Shown here one piece after another: positions 22,201 through 36,970 of a stretch of DNA of 64,000 bases. The stretch comes from Axinella damicornis (taxonomy: Eukaryota > Porifera > Demospongiae > Axinellida > Axinellidae): positions 8,119,415 through 8,183,414 of the forward strand of contig OZ007505.1 in assembly GCA_963931865.1 (NCBI GenBank), given 5' to 3'. Numbering within the stretch: position 1 is the stretch's first letter; each line of letters begins with the position of its first letter. Made by a program: the position numbers and the translations under genes. A model generated the notes under the pieces. The model did not search any database, was not told the origin of the DNA, and worked only from the letters and a program-made list of their open reading frames with translations.

Positions 22201-25200
22201 CCTTGGTTCTACCTGACTGTATCTGACTTTACCTGACTCTACCTGACTCTACCTTGTCTCTACCCTGACTACCTTCACTCTACCTGACTCTACCTTGGCT
22301 CTACCTGACTCTACCTTCGCTCTACCTGACTCTACCTTGGTTCTACCAGACTCTACCTGACTCTACCTGACTCTACCTTGGCTCTACCTGACTCTACCTT
22401 CACTCTACCTGACTTTACCTGACTCTACCTTGGTTCTACCTGACTCTACCTGACTCTACCTGACTCTACCTTGGCTCTATCTACCTGACTTTACCTGACT
22501 CTGTCTTGACTCTACCTTGTCTCTACCTGACTCTACCTTCACTCTACCTGACTCTACCTGACTCTACCTTGGTTCTACCTGACTCTACCTTCACTCTACC
22601 TGACTCTACCTGACTCTACCTTGGTTCTACCTGACTCTACCTTCACTCTACCTGACTCTACCTTTGCTCTACCTGACTCTACCTTGGTTCTACCTGACTC
22701 TATCTGACTTTACCTGACTCTACCTGACTCTACCTGACTCTACCTTGTCTCTACCCTGACTCTACCTTCACTCTACCTGACTCTACCTTCGCTCTACCTG
22801 ACTCTACCTTGGTTCTACCTAACTCTACCTGACTCTACCTTGGCTCTACCTGACTCTACCTGCACTCTACCTGGCTCTACCTGACTTTACCTTCGCTCTA
22901 CTTGACTCTACCTTGGTTCTCCCTGACTCTACCTTCACTCTGCCTGACTCTACCTTGGCTCTACCTGACTCTACCTTGGCTCTACCTGGCTGTACCTGAC
23001 TCTACCGTGGCTCTACCTGACTCTACCTTGGCTCTGCCCGACTCTACCTTGGTTCTACCAGACTCTACCTTCACTCTACCTGACTCTACCTTGGCTCTAC
23101 CTTGGCTCTACCCTGACTCTACCTTCACTCTACCTGACTCTGCCTTGGCTCTACCTGTCTCTACCTTCGCTTAACCTGACTCTACCTTGGTTCTACCTAA
23201 CTCTACCTGACTCTACCTTGGCTCTACCTGACTCTACCTGCACTCTACCTGGCTCTACCTGACTCTACCTTCGCTCTACTTGACTCTACCTTGGCTCTAC
23301 CTGACTCTACCTGACTCTACCTGACTCTACCTTGACTCTACCTTGTCTCTACCAGACTCTACCTTGGTTCTACCTGACTCTACCTGACTCTACCTGACTC
23401 TACCTTGGCTCTATCTACCTGACTCTACCTGACTCTGCCTTGACTCTACCTTGTCTCTACCTGACTCTACCTTCACTCTACCTGACTCTACCTGACTCTA
23501 CCTTGGTTCTACCTGACTCTACCTTCACTCTACCTGACTCTACCTGACTCTACCTTGGTTCTACCTGACTCTACCTTCACTCTACCTGACTCTACCTTTG
23601 CTCTACCTGACTCTACCTTGGTTCTACCTGACTGTATCTGACTTTACCTGACTCTACCTGACTCTACCTGACTCTCCCTTGTCTCTACCCTGACTACCTT
23701 CACTCTACCTGACTCTACCTTGGCTCTACCTGACTCTACCTTCGCTCTACCTGACTCTACCTTGGTTCTACCAGACTCTACCTGACTCTACCTGACTCTA
23801 CCTTGGCTCTACCTGACTCTACCTTCACTCTACCTGACTCTACCTTGCATGGCTCTACCTGACTCTACCTTGGCTCTACCTGGACTCTACCGTGGCTCTA
23901 CCTGACTCTACCTTGGCTCTGCCCGACTCTACCTTGGCTCTACCTGACTCTACCTGACTCTACCTGACTCTACCTTGACTCTACCTTGTCTCTACCTGAC
24001 TCTACCCTGACTCTACCTTCACTCTACCTCACTCTACCTTGGCTCTACCTCACTCTACCTTCGCTCTACCTGACTCTACCTTGGTTCTACCTAACTCTAC
24101 CTGACTCTACCTTGGCTCTACCTGACTCTACTTGCACTTAACCTGGCTCTACCTGACTCTACCTTCTCTCTACTTGACTCTACCTTGGCTCTACCTGACT
24201 CTACCTGACTCTACCTGACTCTACCTTGACTCTACCTTGTCTCTACCTAACTCTACCTTGGTTCTCCCTGACTCTACCTTCACTCTGCCTGACTATACCT
24301 TGGCTCTACCTGACTCTACCTTGGCTCTACCTGGCTGTACCTGACTCTACCGTGGCTCTATCTGACTCTACCTTGGCTCTGCCCGACTCTACCTTGGTTC
24401 TACCAGACTCTACCTTCACTCTACCTGACTCTACCTTGGCTCTACCTTGGCTCTACCCTGACTCTACCTTCACTCTACCTGACTCTGACTTGGCTCTACC
24501 TGACTCTACCTTCGCTCTACCTGACTCTACCTTGGTTCTACCTAACTCTACCTGACTCTACCTTGGCTCTACCTGACTCTACCTGACTCTACCTGACTCT
24601 ACCTTGACTCTACCTTGTCTCTACCTGACTCTACCTTGGTTCTACCTGACTCTACCTTCACTCTACCTGACTCTACCTTGGCTCTACCTGACTCAACCTG
24701 CACTCTACCTGGCTCTACCTGACTCTACCTTCGCTCTACTTGACTCTACCTTGGCTCTACCTGACTCTACCTGACTCTACCTGACTCTACCTTGACTCTA
24801 CCTTGTTGCTACCTGACTCTACCTTGGTTCTACCTGACTCTACCTTCACTCTACCTGACTCTACCTTGGCTCTACCTGACTCTACCTTGGATCTACCTGA
24901 CTCTACCTGACTTTACCGGACTCTACCTTGGCTCTACCTGACTCTACCTAACTCTACCTGACTCTACCTGACTCTACCTTGGCTCTATCTACCTGACTCT
25001 ACCTGACTCTGCCTTGACTCTACCTTGTCTCTACCTGACTCTACCTTCACTCTACCTGACTCTACCTGACTCTACCTTGGTTCTACCTGACTCTACCTTC
25101 ACTCTACCTGACTCTACCTGACTCTACCTTGGTTCTACCTGACTCTACCTTCACTCTACCTGACTCTACCTTGGCTCTACCTGACTCTACCTTGGTTCTA
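13300..25200 (+). repeat. Segment pair about 10.5 kb apart in the minisatellite
   Basis: A block of at least 1 kb around 13341-14400 recurs around 23842-24900. The ACCTTGCATG marker is at 13341 and 23842 (10,501 bp apart). The long frame opening MTLPCLYLTLPWFSLTLPSL begins at 13715 and again at 24226 (10,511 bp apart). The 10-bp difference is one unit. This shows long-range copying, or a very large higher-order unit. Confidence 0.7.
15098..22450 (+). repeat. 1,924-bp higher-order repeat with an alternative 775-bp insert
   Basis: Equivalent sites occur at 15098, 17797 and 19721 and at 16197, 18896 and 20820. The 17797 and 19721 copies are 1,924 bp apart in both series. The 15098 copy is 2,699 bp before the next, which equals 1,924 plus 775. 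A 775/774-bp block bounded by the marker CTACATGACTC is present at 16197-16972 and 20820-21594 and absent between. Sequence between copies is nearly identical by eye, so duplication was recent. Confidence 0.82.
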
Positions 25201-28200
25201 CCTAACTCTACCTGACTCTACCTTGGCTCTACCTGACTCTACCTGCACTCTACCTGGCTCTACCTGACTCTACCTTCGCTCTACTTGACTCTACCTTGGT
25301 TCTCCCTGACTCTACCTTCACTCTGCCTGACTCTACCTTGGCTCTACCTGACTCTACCTTGGCTCTACCTGGCTGTACCTGACTCTACCGTAGCTCTACC
25401 TGACTCTACCTTGGCTCTGCCCGACTCTACCTTGGTTCTACCAGACTCTACCTTCACTCTACCTGACTCTACCTTGGCTCTACCTTGGCTCTACCCTGAC
25501 TCTACCTTCACTCTACCTGACTCTGCCTTGGCTCTACCTGACTCTACCTTCGCTCTACCTGACTCTACCTTGGTTCTACCTAACTCTACCTGACTCTACC
25601 TTGGCTCTACCTGACTCTACCTGCACTCTACCTGGCTCTACCTGACTCTACCTTCGCTCTACTTGACTCTACCTTGGCTCTACCTGACTCTACCTGACTC
25701 TACCTGACTCTACCTTGACTCTACCTTGTCTCTACCAGACTCTACCTTGGTTCTACCTGACTCTACCTTCACTCTACCTGACTCTACCTTGGCTCTACCT
25801 GACTCTACCTGCACTCTACCTGGCTCTACCTGACTCTACCTTCGCTCTACTTGACTCTACCTTGGCTCTACCTGACTCTACCTGACTCTACCTTGGCTCT
25901 ACCTGACTCTACCTTCACTCTACCTGACTCTACCTTGCATGGCTCTACCTGACTCTACCTTGGCTCTGCCTGGACTCTACCGTGGTTCTACCTGACTCTA
26001 CCTTGGCTCTGCCCGACTCTACCTTGGCTCTACCTGACTCTACCTGACTCTACCTTGACTCTACCTTGTCTCTACCTGACTCTACCCTGACTCTACCTTC
26101 ACTCTACCTGACTCTACCTTGGCTCTACCTCACTCTACCTTCGCTCTACCTGACTCTACCTTTGTTCTACCTAACTCTACCTGACTCTACCTTGGCTCTA
26201 CCTGACTCTACCTGCACTCTACCTGGCTCTACCTGACTCTACCTTCGCTCTCCTTGACTCTACCTTGGCTCTACCTGACTCTACCTGACTCTACCTGACT
26301 CTACCTTGACTCTACCTTGTCTCTACCTGACTCTACCTTGGTTCTACCTGACTCTACCTTCACTCTACCTGACTCTACCTTGGCTCTACCTAACTCTACC
26401 TTGGATCTACCTGACTCTACCTGACTTTACCTGACTCTACCTTGGCTCTACCTGACTCTACCTAACTCTACCTGACTCTACCTGACTCTACCTTAGCTCT
26501 ATCTACCTGACTCTACCTGACTCTGCCTGGACTCTACCTTGTCTCTACCTTACTCTACCTTCACTCTACCTGACTCTACCTGACTCTACCTTGGTTCTAC
26601 CTGACTCTACCTTCACTCTACCTGACTCTACCTGACTCTACCTTGGTTCAACCTGACTCTACCTTCACTCTACCTGACTCTACCTTGGCTCTACCTGACT
26701 CTACCTTGGTTTTACCTGACTCTATCTGGCTTTACCTGACTCTACCTGACTCTACCTGACTCTACCTTGTCTCTACCCTGACTCTACCTTCACTCTACCT
26801 GACTCTACCTTGGCTCTACCTGACTCTACCTTCGCTCTACCTGACTCTACCTTGGTTCTACCTGACTCTACCTGACTCTACCTGACTCTACCTTGGCTCT
26901 ACCTGACTCTACATTCACTCTACCTGACTCTACCTTGCATGGCTCTACCAACTCTACCTCGGCTCTACCTGGACTCTACCGTGGCTCTACCTGACTCTAC
27001 CTTGGCTCTGCCAGACTCTACCTTGGCTCTACCTGATTCTACCGTGACTCTACCTTGTCTCTACCTGACTCTACCCTGACTCTACCTTCACTCTACCTGA
27101 CTCTACCTTGGCTCTACCTCACTCTACCTTCGCTCTACCTGACTCTACCTTGGTTTTACCTAACTCTACCTGACTCTACCTTGGCTCTACCTGACTCTAC
27201 CTTCACTCTACCTGGCTCTACCTTGGCTCTACCTTGGCTCTACCTGACTCTACCTGACTCTACCTTGACTCTACCTTGTCTCTACCTGACTCTACCCTGA
27301 CTCTACCTTCACTCTACCTGACTCTACCTTGGGTCTACCTGACTCTATACCTTCGCTCTACCTGACTCTACCTTGGTTCTACCTAACTCTACCTGACTCT
27401 ACCTTGGCGCTACCTGACTCTACCTGCACTCTACCTGGCTCTACCTGACTCTACCTTCGCTCTACTTGACTCTACCTTGGCTCTACCTGACTCCACCTGA
27501 CTCTACCTGACTCTACCTTGACTCTACCTTGTCTCTACCTGACTCTACCTTGGTTCTACCTGACTCTACCTTCACTCTACCTGACTCTACCTTAGCTCTA
27601 CCTGACTCTACCTTCACTCTACCTGACTCTACCTTGCATGGCTCTTCTTGACTCTACCTTGCATGGCTCTACCTGACTCTACCTTCGCTTTACCTGACTC
27701 TACCTTGGTTCTACCTAACTCTACCTGACTCTACTTTGGCTCTGCCCGACTCTACCTTGGTTCTACATGACTTTATCTTCACTCTACCTGACTCTACCTT
27801 GGCTCTACCTTTACTCTACCTGACTCTACCTGACTCTACCTTGACTCTACCTTGTCTCTACCTGACTCTACCCTGACTCTACCTTCACTCTACCTGACTC
27901 TACCTTGGCTCTACCTGACTCTACCTTCGCTCTTCCTGACTCTACCTTGGTTCTACCTAACTCTACCTGACTCTACCTTGGCTCTACCTTACTCTACCTT
28001 GGTTCTACCTGACTCTACCTGACTCTACCTTGGCTCTACCTGACTCTACCTTGGATCTACCTGACTCTACCTTCACTCTACCTGACTCTACCTTGCATGG
28101 CTCTACCTGACTCTAACTTGCATGGCTCTACCATACTCTACCTTGGCTCTACCTGGCTCCTCCTGACTCTACTGTGGCTCTACCTGACTCTACCTGACTC

Positions 28201-28599
28201 TACCTTGACTCTACCTTGTCTTTACCTGACTCTACCCTGACTCTACCTTCGCTCTACCTGACTCTACCTTGGTTCTACCTAACTCTACCTGACTCTACCT
28301 TGGCTCTACCTGACTCTACCTGCACTTAACCTGGCTCTACCTGACTCTACCTTCTCTCTACTTGACTCTACCTTGGCTCTACCTGACTCTACCTGACTCT
28401 ACCTGACTCTACCTTGACTCTACCTTGTCTTTACCTGACTCTACCTTGGTTCTCCCTGACTCTACCTTCACTCTGCCTGACTCTACCTTGGCTCTACCTG
28501 ACTCTACCTTGGCTCTACCTGGCTGTACCTGACTCTACCGTGGCTCTATTTGACTCTACCTTGGCTCTGCCCGACTCTACCTTGGTTCTACCAGACTCT

Positions 28600-31180
28600 A
28601 CCTTCACTCTACCTGACTCTACCTTGGTTCTACCTGACTCTACCTTCACTCTACCTGACTCTACCTGACTCTACCTTGGTTCTACCTGACTCTACCTTCA
28701 CTCTACCTGACTCTACCTTGGCTCTACCTGACTCTACCTTGGTTCTACCTGACTCTGTCTGACTTTACCTGACTCTACCTGACTCTACCTGACTCTACCT
28801 TGTCTCTACCCTGACTCTACCTTCACTCTACCTGACTCTACCTGACTCTACCTTGGTTCTACCTGACTCTACCTTCACTCTACCTGACTCTACCTGACTT
28901 TACCTTGGTACTACCTGACTCTACCTTCACTCTACCTGACTCTACCTTGGCTCTACCTGACTCTACCTTGGTTCTACCTGACTCTATCTGACTTTACCTG
29001 ACTCTACCTGACTCTACCTGACTCTACCTTGTCTCTACCCTGACTCTACCTTCACTCTACCTGACTCTACCTTCGCTATACCTGACTCTACCTTGGTTCT
29101 ACCTAACTCTACCTGACTCTACCTTGGCTCTACCTGACTCTACCTGCACTCTACCTGGCTCTACCTGACTCTACCTTCGCTCTACTTGACTCTACCTTGG
29201 TTCTCCCTGACTCTACCTTCACTCTGCCTGACTCTACCTTGGCTCTACCTGACTCTACCTTGGCTCTACCTGGCTGTACCTGACTCTACCGTGGCTCTAC
29301 CTGACTCTACCTTGGCTCTGCCCGACTCTACCTTGGTTCTACCAGACTCTACCTTCACTCTACCTGACTCTACCTTGGCTCTACCTTGGCTCCACCCTGA
29401 CTCTACCTTCACTCTACCTGACTCTGCCTTGGCTCTACCTGACTCTACCTTCGCTCTACCTGACTCTACCTTGGTTCTACCTAACTCTGCCTGACTCTAC
29501 CTTGGCTCTACCTGACTCTACCTGCACTCTACCTGGCTCTACCTGACTCTACCTTCGCTCTACTTGACTCTACCTTGGCTCTACCTGACTCTACCTGACT
29601 CTACCTGACTCTACCTTGACTCTACCTTGTCTCTACCAGACTCTACCTTGGTTCTACCTGACTCTACCTTCACTCTACCTGACTCTACCTTGGCTGTACC
29701 TGACTCTACCTGCACTCTACCTGGCTCTACCTGACTCTACCTTCGCTCTACTTGACTCTACCTTGGCTCTACCTGACTCTACCTGACTCTACCTTGGCTC
29801 TACCTGACTCTACCTTCACTCTACCTGACTCTATCTTGCATGGCTCTACCTGACTCTACCTTGGCTCTACCTGGACTCTACCGTGGTTCTACCAGACTCT
29901 ACCTTCACTCTACCTGACTCTACCTTGATTCTACCTGACTCTACCTTCACTCTACCTGACTCTACCTGACTCTACCTTGGTTCTACCTGACTCTACCTTC
30001 ACTCTACCTGACTCTACCTTGGCTCTACCTGACTCTACCTTGGTTCTACCTGACTCTGTCTGACTTTACCTGACTCTACCTGACTCTACCTGACTCTACC
30101 TTGTCTCTACCCTGACTCTACCTTCACTCTACCTGACTCTACCTGACTCTACCTTGGTTCTACCTGACTCTACCTTCACTCTACCTGACTCTACCTGACT
30201 TCACCTTGGTACTACCTGACTCTACCTTCACTCTACCTGACTCTACCTTGGCTCTACCTGACTCTACCTTGGTTCTACCTGACTCTATCTGACTTTACCT
30301 GACTCTACCTGACTCTACCTGACTCTACCTTGTCTCTACCCTGACTCTACCTTCACTCTACCTGACTCTACCTTCGCTCTACCTGACTCTACCTTGGTTC
30401 TACCTAACTCTACCTGACTCTACCTTGGCTCTACCTGACTCTACCTGCACTCTACCTGGCTCTACCTGACTCTACCTTCGCTCTACTTGACTCTACCTTG
30501 GTTCTCCCTGACTCTACCTTCACTCTGCCTGACTCTACCTTGGCTCTACCTGACTCTACCTTGGCTCTACCTGGCTGTACCTGACTCTACCGTGGCTCTA
30601 CCTGACTCTACCTTGGCTCTGCCCGACTCTACCTTGGTTCTACCAGACTCTACCTTCACTCTACCTGACTCTACCTTGGCTCTACCTTGGCTCCACCCTG
30701 ACTCTACCTTCACTCTACCTGACTCTGCCTTGGCTCTACCTGACTCTACCTTCGCTCTACCTGACTCTACCTTGGTTCTACCTAACTCTGCCTGACTCTA
30801 CCTTGGCTCTACCTGACTCTACCGGCACTCTACCTGGCTCTACCTGACTCTACCTTCGCTCTACTTGACTCTACCTTGGCTCTACCTGACTCTACCTGAC
30901 TCTACCTGACTCTACCTTGACTCTACCTTGTCTCTACCAGACTCTACCTTGGTTCTACCTGACTCTACCTTCACTCTACCTGACTCTACCTTGGCTCTAC
31001 CTGACTCTACCTGCACTCTACCTGGCTCTACCTGACTCTACCTTCGCTCTACTTGACTCTACCTTGGCTCTACCTGACTCTACCTGACTCTACCTTGGCT
31101 CTACCTGACTCTACCTTCACTCTACCTGACTCTATCTTGCATGGCTCTACCTGACTCTACCTTGGCTCTACCTGGACTCT
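28600..31180 (+). repeat. 1,301-bp tandem duplication in the minisatellite
   Basis: The marker GACTCTGTCTGACTTTACC is at 28751 and 30052 and the frame MTLPWFSLTLPSLCL opens at 29186 and 30487; both pairs are 1,301 bp apart. The shared rare changes GGCTCCACCCTG and AACTCTGCCTG are in both copies. Confidence 0.85.
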
Positions 31181-31559
31181 ACCGTGGTTCTACCTGACTC
31201 TACCTAGGCTCTGCCCGACTCTACCTTGGCTCTACCTGACTCTACCTGACTCTACCTTGACTCTACCTTGTCTGTACCTGACTCTACCCTGACTCTACCT
31301 TCACTCTACCTGACTCTACCTTGGCTCTACCTCACTCTACCTTCGCTCTACCTGACTCTACCTTTGTTCTACCTAACTCTACCTGACTCTACCTTGGCTC
31401 TACCTGACTCTACCTGCACTCTACCTGGCTCTACCTGACTCTACCTTCGCTCTCCTTGACTCTACCTTGGCTCTACCTGACTCTACCTGACTCTACCTGA
31501 CTCTACCTTGACTCTACCTTGTCTCTACCTGACTCTACCTTGGTTCTACCTGACTCTAC

Positions 31560-32830
31560 CTTCACTCTACCTGACTCTACCTTGGCTCTACCTAACTCTA
31601 CCTTGGATCTACCTGACTCTACCTGACTTTACCTGACTCTACCTTGGCTCTACCTGACTCTACCTAACTCTACCTGACTCTACCTAACTCTACCTTAGCT
31701 CTATCTACCTGACTCTACCTGACTCTGCCTTGACTCTACCTTGTCTCTACCTTACTCTACCTTCACTCTACCTGACTCTACCTGACTCTACCTTGGTTCT
31801 ACCTGACTCTACCTTCACTCTACCTGACTCTACCTGACTCTACCTTGGTTCAACCTGACTCTACCTTCACTCTACCTGACTCTACCTTGGCTCTACCTGA
31901 CTCTACCTTGGTTCTACCTGACTCTATCTGACTTTACCTGACTCTACCTGACTCTACCTGACTCTACCTTGTCTCTACCCTGACTCTACCTTCACTCTAC
32001 CTGACTCTACCTTGGCTCTACCTGACTCTACCTTCGCTCTACCTGACTCTACCTTGGTTCTACCTGACTCTACCTGACTGTACCTGACTCTACCTTGGCT
32101 CTACCTGACTCTACCTTGGATCTACCTGACTCTACCTTCACTCTACCTGACTCTACCTTGCTTGGCTCTACCTGACTCTAACTTGCATGGCTCTACCATA
32201 CTCTACCTTGGCTCTACCTGGCTCCTCCTGACTCTACTGTGGCTCTACCTGACTCTACCTGACTCTACCTTGACTCTACCTTGTCTTTACCTGACTCTAC
32301 CCTGACTCTACCTTCGCTCTACCTGACTCTACCTTGGTTCTACCTAACTCTACCTGACTCTACCTTGGCTCTACCTGACTCTACCTGCACTTAACCTGGC
32401 TCTACCTGACTCTACCTTCACTCTACCTGACTCTACCTTGGCTCTACCTAACTCTACCTTGGATCTACCTGACTCTACCTGACTTTACCTGACTCTACCT
32501 TGGCTCTACCTGACTCTACCTAACTCTACCTGACTCTACCTAACTCTACCTTAGCTCTATCTACCTGACTCTACCTGACTCTGCCTTGACTCTACCTTGT
32601 CTCTACCTTACTCTACCTTCACTCTACCTGACTCTACCTGACTCTACCTTGGTTCTACCTGACTCTACCTTCACTCTACCTGACTCTACCTGACTCTACC
32701 TTGGTTCAACCTGACTCTACCTTCACTCTACCTGACTCTACCTTGGCTCTACCTGACTCTACCTTGGTTCTACCTGACTCTATCTGACTTTACCTGACTC
32801 TACCTGACTCTACCTGACTCTACCTTGTCT
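31560..32830 (+). repeat. 856-bp duplication in the minisatellite
   Basis: The variants TTAGCTCTATCTACC (31695, 32551) and TTGGTTCAACC (31845, 32701) are both 856 bp apart. Another rare block (CTCTACCATACTC with GGCTCCTCCTGACTC) at 28131 recurs at about 32196, 4,065 bp away, linking this stretch to the preceding segment. Confidence 0.8.
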
Positions 32831-33389
32831 CTACCCTGACTACCTTCACTCTACCTGACTCTACCTTGGCTCTACCTGACTCTACCTTCGCTCTACCTGA
32901 CTCTACCTTGGTTCTACCAGACTCTACCTGACTCTACCTGACTCTACCTTGGCTCTACCTGACTCTACCTTCACTCTACCTGACTCTACCTTGCATGGCT
33001 CTACCTGACTCTACCTTGGCTCTACCTGGACTCTACCGTGGCTCTACCTGACTCTACCTTGGCTCTGCCCGACTCTACCTTGGCTCTACCTGACTCTACC
33101 TGACTCTACCTTGACTCTACCTTGTCTCTACCTGACTCTACCCTGACTCTACCTTCACTCTACCTCACTCTACCTGGGCTCTACCTCACTCTACCTTCGC
33201 TCTACCTGACTCTACCTTCGCTCTACCTGACTCTACCTTGGTTCTACCTAACTCTACCTGACTCTACCTTGGCTCTACCTTGTCTCTACCTGACTCTACC
33301 TTGGTTCTACCTGACTCTACCTGACTCTACCTTGGCTCTACCTGACTCTACCTTGGATCTACCTGACTCTACCTGACTTTACCTGACTC

Positions 33390-36300
33390 TACCTTCACTC
33401 TACCTAACTCTACCTTGGCTCTACCTTGGTTCTACCTAACTCTACCTGACTCTACCTTGGCTCTACCTGACTCTACCTGCACTTAACCTGGCTCTACCTG
33501 ACTCTACCTTCTCTTTACTTGACTCTACCTTTGCTCTACCTGACTCTACCGACTCTACCTTGACTCTACCTTGTCTATATACCTGACTCTACCTTGGTTC
33601 TCACTGACTCTACCTTCACTCTACCTTGACTCTACCTTGGCTCTACCTGACTCTACCTTGACTCTACCTGACTCTACCTTCTCTCTACTTGACTCTACCT
33701 TGGCTCTACCTGACTCTACCTGACTCTACCTGACTCTACCTGACTCTACCTGACTCTACCTTGTCTCTACCCTGACTCTACCTTCACTCTACCTGACTCT
33801 ACCTTGGTTCTACATGACTCTACCTTCACTCTACCTGACTCTACCTGACTCTACCTTGGTTCTACCTCACTCTACCTTCACTCTACCTGACTCTACCTTG
33901 GCTCTACCTGACTCTATCTGACTTTACCTGACTCTACCTGACTCTACCTGACTCTACCTTGTCTCTACCCTGACTCTACCTTCACTCTACCTGACTCTAC
34001 CTTGGCTCTACCTGACTCTACCTTCGCTCTACCTGACTCTACCTTGGTTCTACCTGACCCTACCTGACTCTACCTGACTCTACCTTGGCTCTACCTGACT
34101 CTACCTTGGTTCTACCTGACTCTACCTGACTCTACCTGACTCTACCTTGGCTCTACCTGACTCTACCTTCACTCTACCTGACTCTACCTTGCATCGCTCT
34201 ACCTGACTCTACCTTGGCTCTACCTGGACTCTACCGTGGTTCTACCTGACTCTACCTTGGCTCTGCCCGACTCTACCTTGGCTCTACCTGGCTCTACCTG
34301 ACCCTACCTTGACTCTACCTTGTCTCTACCTGACTCTACCTGACTCTACCTTGGCTCTACCTCACTCTACCTTCGCTCTACCTGACTCTACCTTTGTTCT
34401 ACCTAACTCTACCTGACTCTACCTTGGCTCTACCTGACTCTACCTGACCCTAGCTGACTCTACCTTGACTCTACCTTGTCTCTACCTGACTCTACCTTGG
34501 TTCTACCTGACTCTACCTGACTTTACCTTTGCTCTACCTGACTCTACCTTGGATCTACCTGACTCTACCTGACTTTACCTGACTCTACCTTCACTCTACC
34601 TAACTCTACCTTGGCTCTACCTTGGTTCTACCTAACTCTACCTGACTCTACCTTGGCTCTACCTGACTCTACCTGCACTTAACCTGGCTCTACCTGACTC
34701 TACCTTCTCTTTACTTGACTCTACCTTTGCTCTACCTGACTCTACCGACTCTACCTTGACTCTACCTTGTCTATATACCTGACTCTACCTTGGTTCTCAC
34801 TGACTCTACCTTCACTCTACCTTGACTCTACCTTGGCTCTACCTGACTCTACCTTGACTCTACCTGACTCTACCTTCTCTCTACTTGACTCTACCTTGGC
34901 TCTACCTGACTCTACCTGACTCTACCTGACTCTACCTGACTCTACCTGACTCTACCTTGTCTCTACCCTGACTCTACCTTCACTCTACCTGACTCTACCT
35001 TGGTTCTACATGACTCTACCTTCACTCTACCTGACTCTACCTGACTCTACCTTGGTTCTACCTCACTCTACCTTCACTCTACCTGACTCTACCTTGGCTC
35101 TACCTGACTCTATCTGACTTTACCTGACTCTACCTGACTCTACCTGACTCTACCTTGTCTCTACCCTGACTCTACCTTCACTCTACCTGACTCTACCTTG
35201 GCTCTACCTGACTCTACCTTCGCTCTACCTGACTCTACCTTGGTTCTACCTGACCCTACCTGACTCTACCTGACTCTACCTTGGCTCTACCTGACTCTAC
35301 CTTGGTTCTACCTGACTCTACCTGACTCTACCTGACTCTACCTTGGCTCTACCTGACTCTACCTTCACTCTACCTGACTCTACCTTGCATCGCTCTACCT
35401 GACTCTACCTTGGCTCTACCTGGACTCTACCGTGGTTCTACCTGACTCTACCTTGGCTCTGCCCGACTCTACCTTGGCTCTACCTGGCTCTACCTGACCC
35501 TACCTTGACTCTACCTTGTCTCTACCTGACTCTACCTGACTCTACCTTGGCTCTACCTCACTCTACCTTCGCTCTACCTGACTCTACCTTTGTTCTACCT
35601 AACTCTACCTGACTCTACCTTGGCTCTACCTGACTCTACCTGACCCTAGCTGACTCTACCTTGACTCTACCTTGTCTCTACCTGACTCTACCTTGGTTCT
35701 ACCTGACTCTACCTGACTTTACCTTTGCTCTACCTGACTCTACCTTGGATCTACCTGACTCTACCTGACTTTACCTGACTCTACCTTCACTCTACCTGAC
35801 TCTACCTTGGCTCTACCTTGGTTCTACCTAACTCTACCTGACTCTACCTTGGCTCTACCTGACTCTACCTGCACTTAACCTGGCTCTACCTGACTCTACC
35901 TTCTCTTTACTTGACTCTACCTTTGCTCTACCTGACTCTACCGACTCTACCTTGACTCTACCTTGTCTATATACCTGACTCTACCTTGGTTCTCCCTGAC
36001 TCTACCTTCACTCTACCTGACTCTACCTTGGCTCTACCTGACTCTACCTTGACTCTACCTGACTCTACCTTCTCTCTACTTGACTCTACCTTGGCTCTAC
36101 CTGACTCTACCTGACTCTACCTGACTCTACCTGACTCTACCTGACTCTACCTTGTCTCTACCCTGACTCTACCTTCACTCTACCTGACTCTACCTTGGTT
36201 CTACCTGACTCTACCTTCACTCTACCTGACTCTACCTGACTCTACCTTGGTTCTACCTCACTCTACCTTCACTCTACCTGACTCTACCTTGGCTCTACCT

Positions 36301-36970
36301 GACTCTATCTGACTTTACCTGACTCTACCTGACTCTACCTGACTCTACCTTGTCTCTACCCTGACTCTACCTTCACTCTACCTGACTCTACCTTGGCTCT
36401 ACCTGACTCTACCTTCGCTCTACCTGACTCTACCTTGGTTCTACCTGACTCTACCTGACTCTACCTGACTCTACCTTGGCTCTACCTGACTCTACCTTGG
36501 TTCTACCTGACTCTACCTGACTCTACCTGACTCTACCTTGGCTCTACCTGACTCTACCTTCACTCTACCTGACTCTACCTTGCATCGCTCTACCTGACTC
36601 TACCTTGGCTCTACCTGGACTCTACCGTGGTTCTACCTGACTCTACCTTGGCTCTGCCCGACTCTACCTTGGCTCTACCTGGCTCTACCTGACCCTACCT
36701 TGACTCTACCTTGTCTCTACCTGACTCTACCTGACTCTACCTTGGCTCTACCTCACTCTACCTTCGCTCTACCTGACTCTACCTTTGTTCTACCTAACTC
36801 TACCTGACTCTACCTTGGCTCTACCTGACTCTACCTGCACTTAACCTGGCTCTACCTGACTCTACCTTCTCTCTACTTGACTCTACCTTGGCTCTACCTG
36901 ACTCTACCTGACTTTACCTTGACTCTACCTTGTCTCTACCTGACTCTACCTGATCTCTACCTGGCTCTAC
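33390..36970 (+). repeat. 1,196-bp higher-order repeat, three copies
   Basis: GTCTATATACCTGAC occurs at 33573, 34769 and 35965, exactly 1,196 bp apart each time. Copies one and two share TTCTCACTGAC, TTCTACATGAC and CTGACCCTACC, while copy three has the common forms of these. This gives an order of duplication inside the array. Confidence 0.88.
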
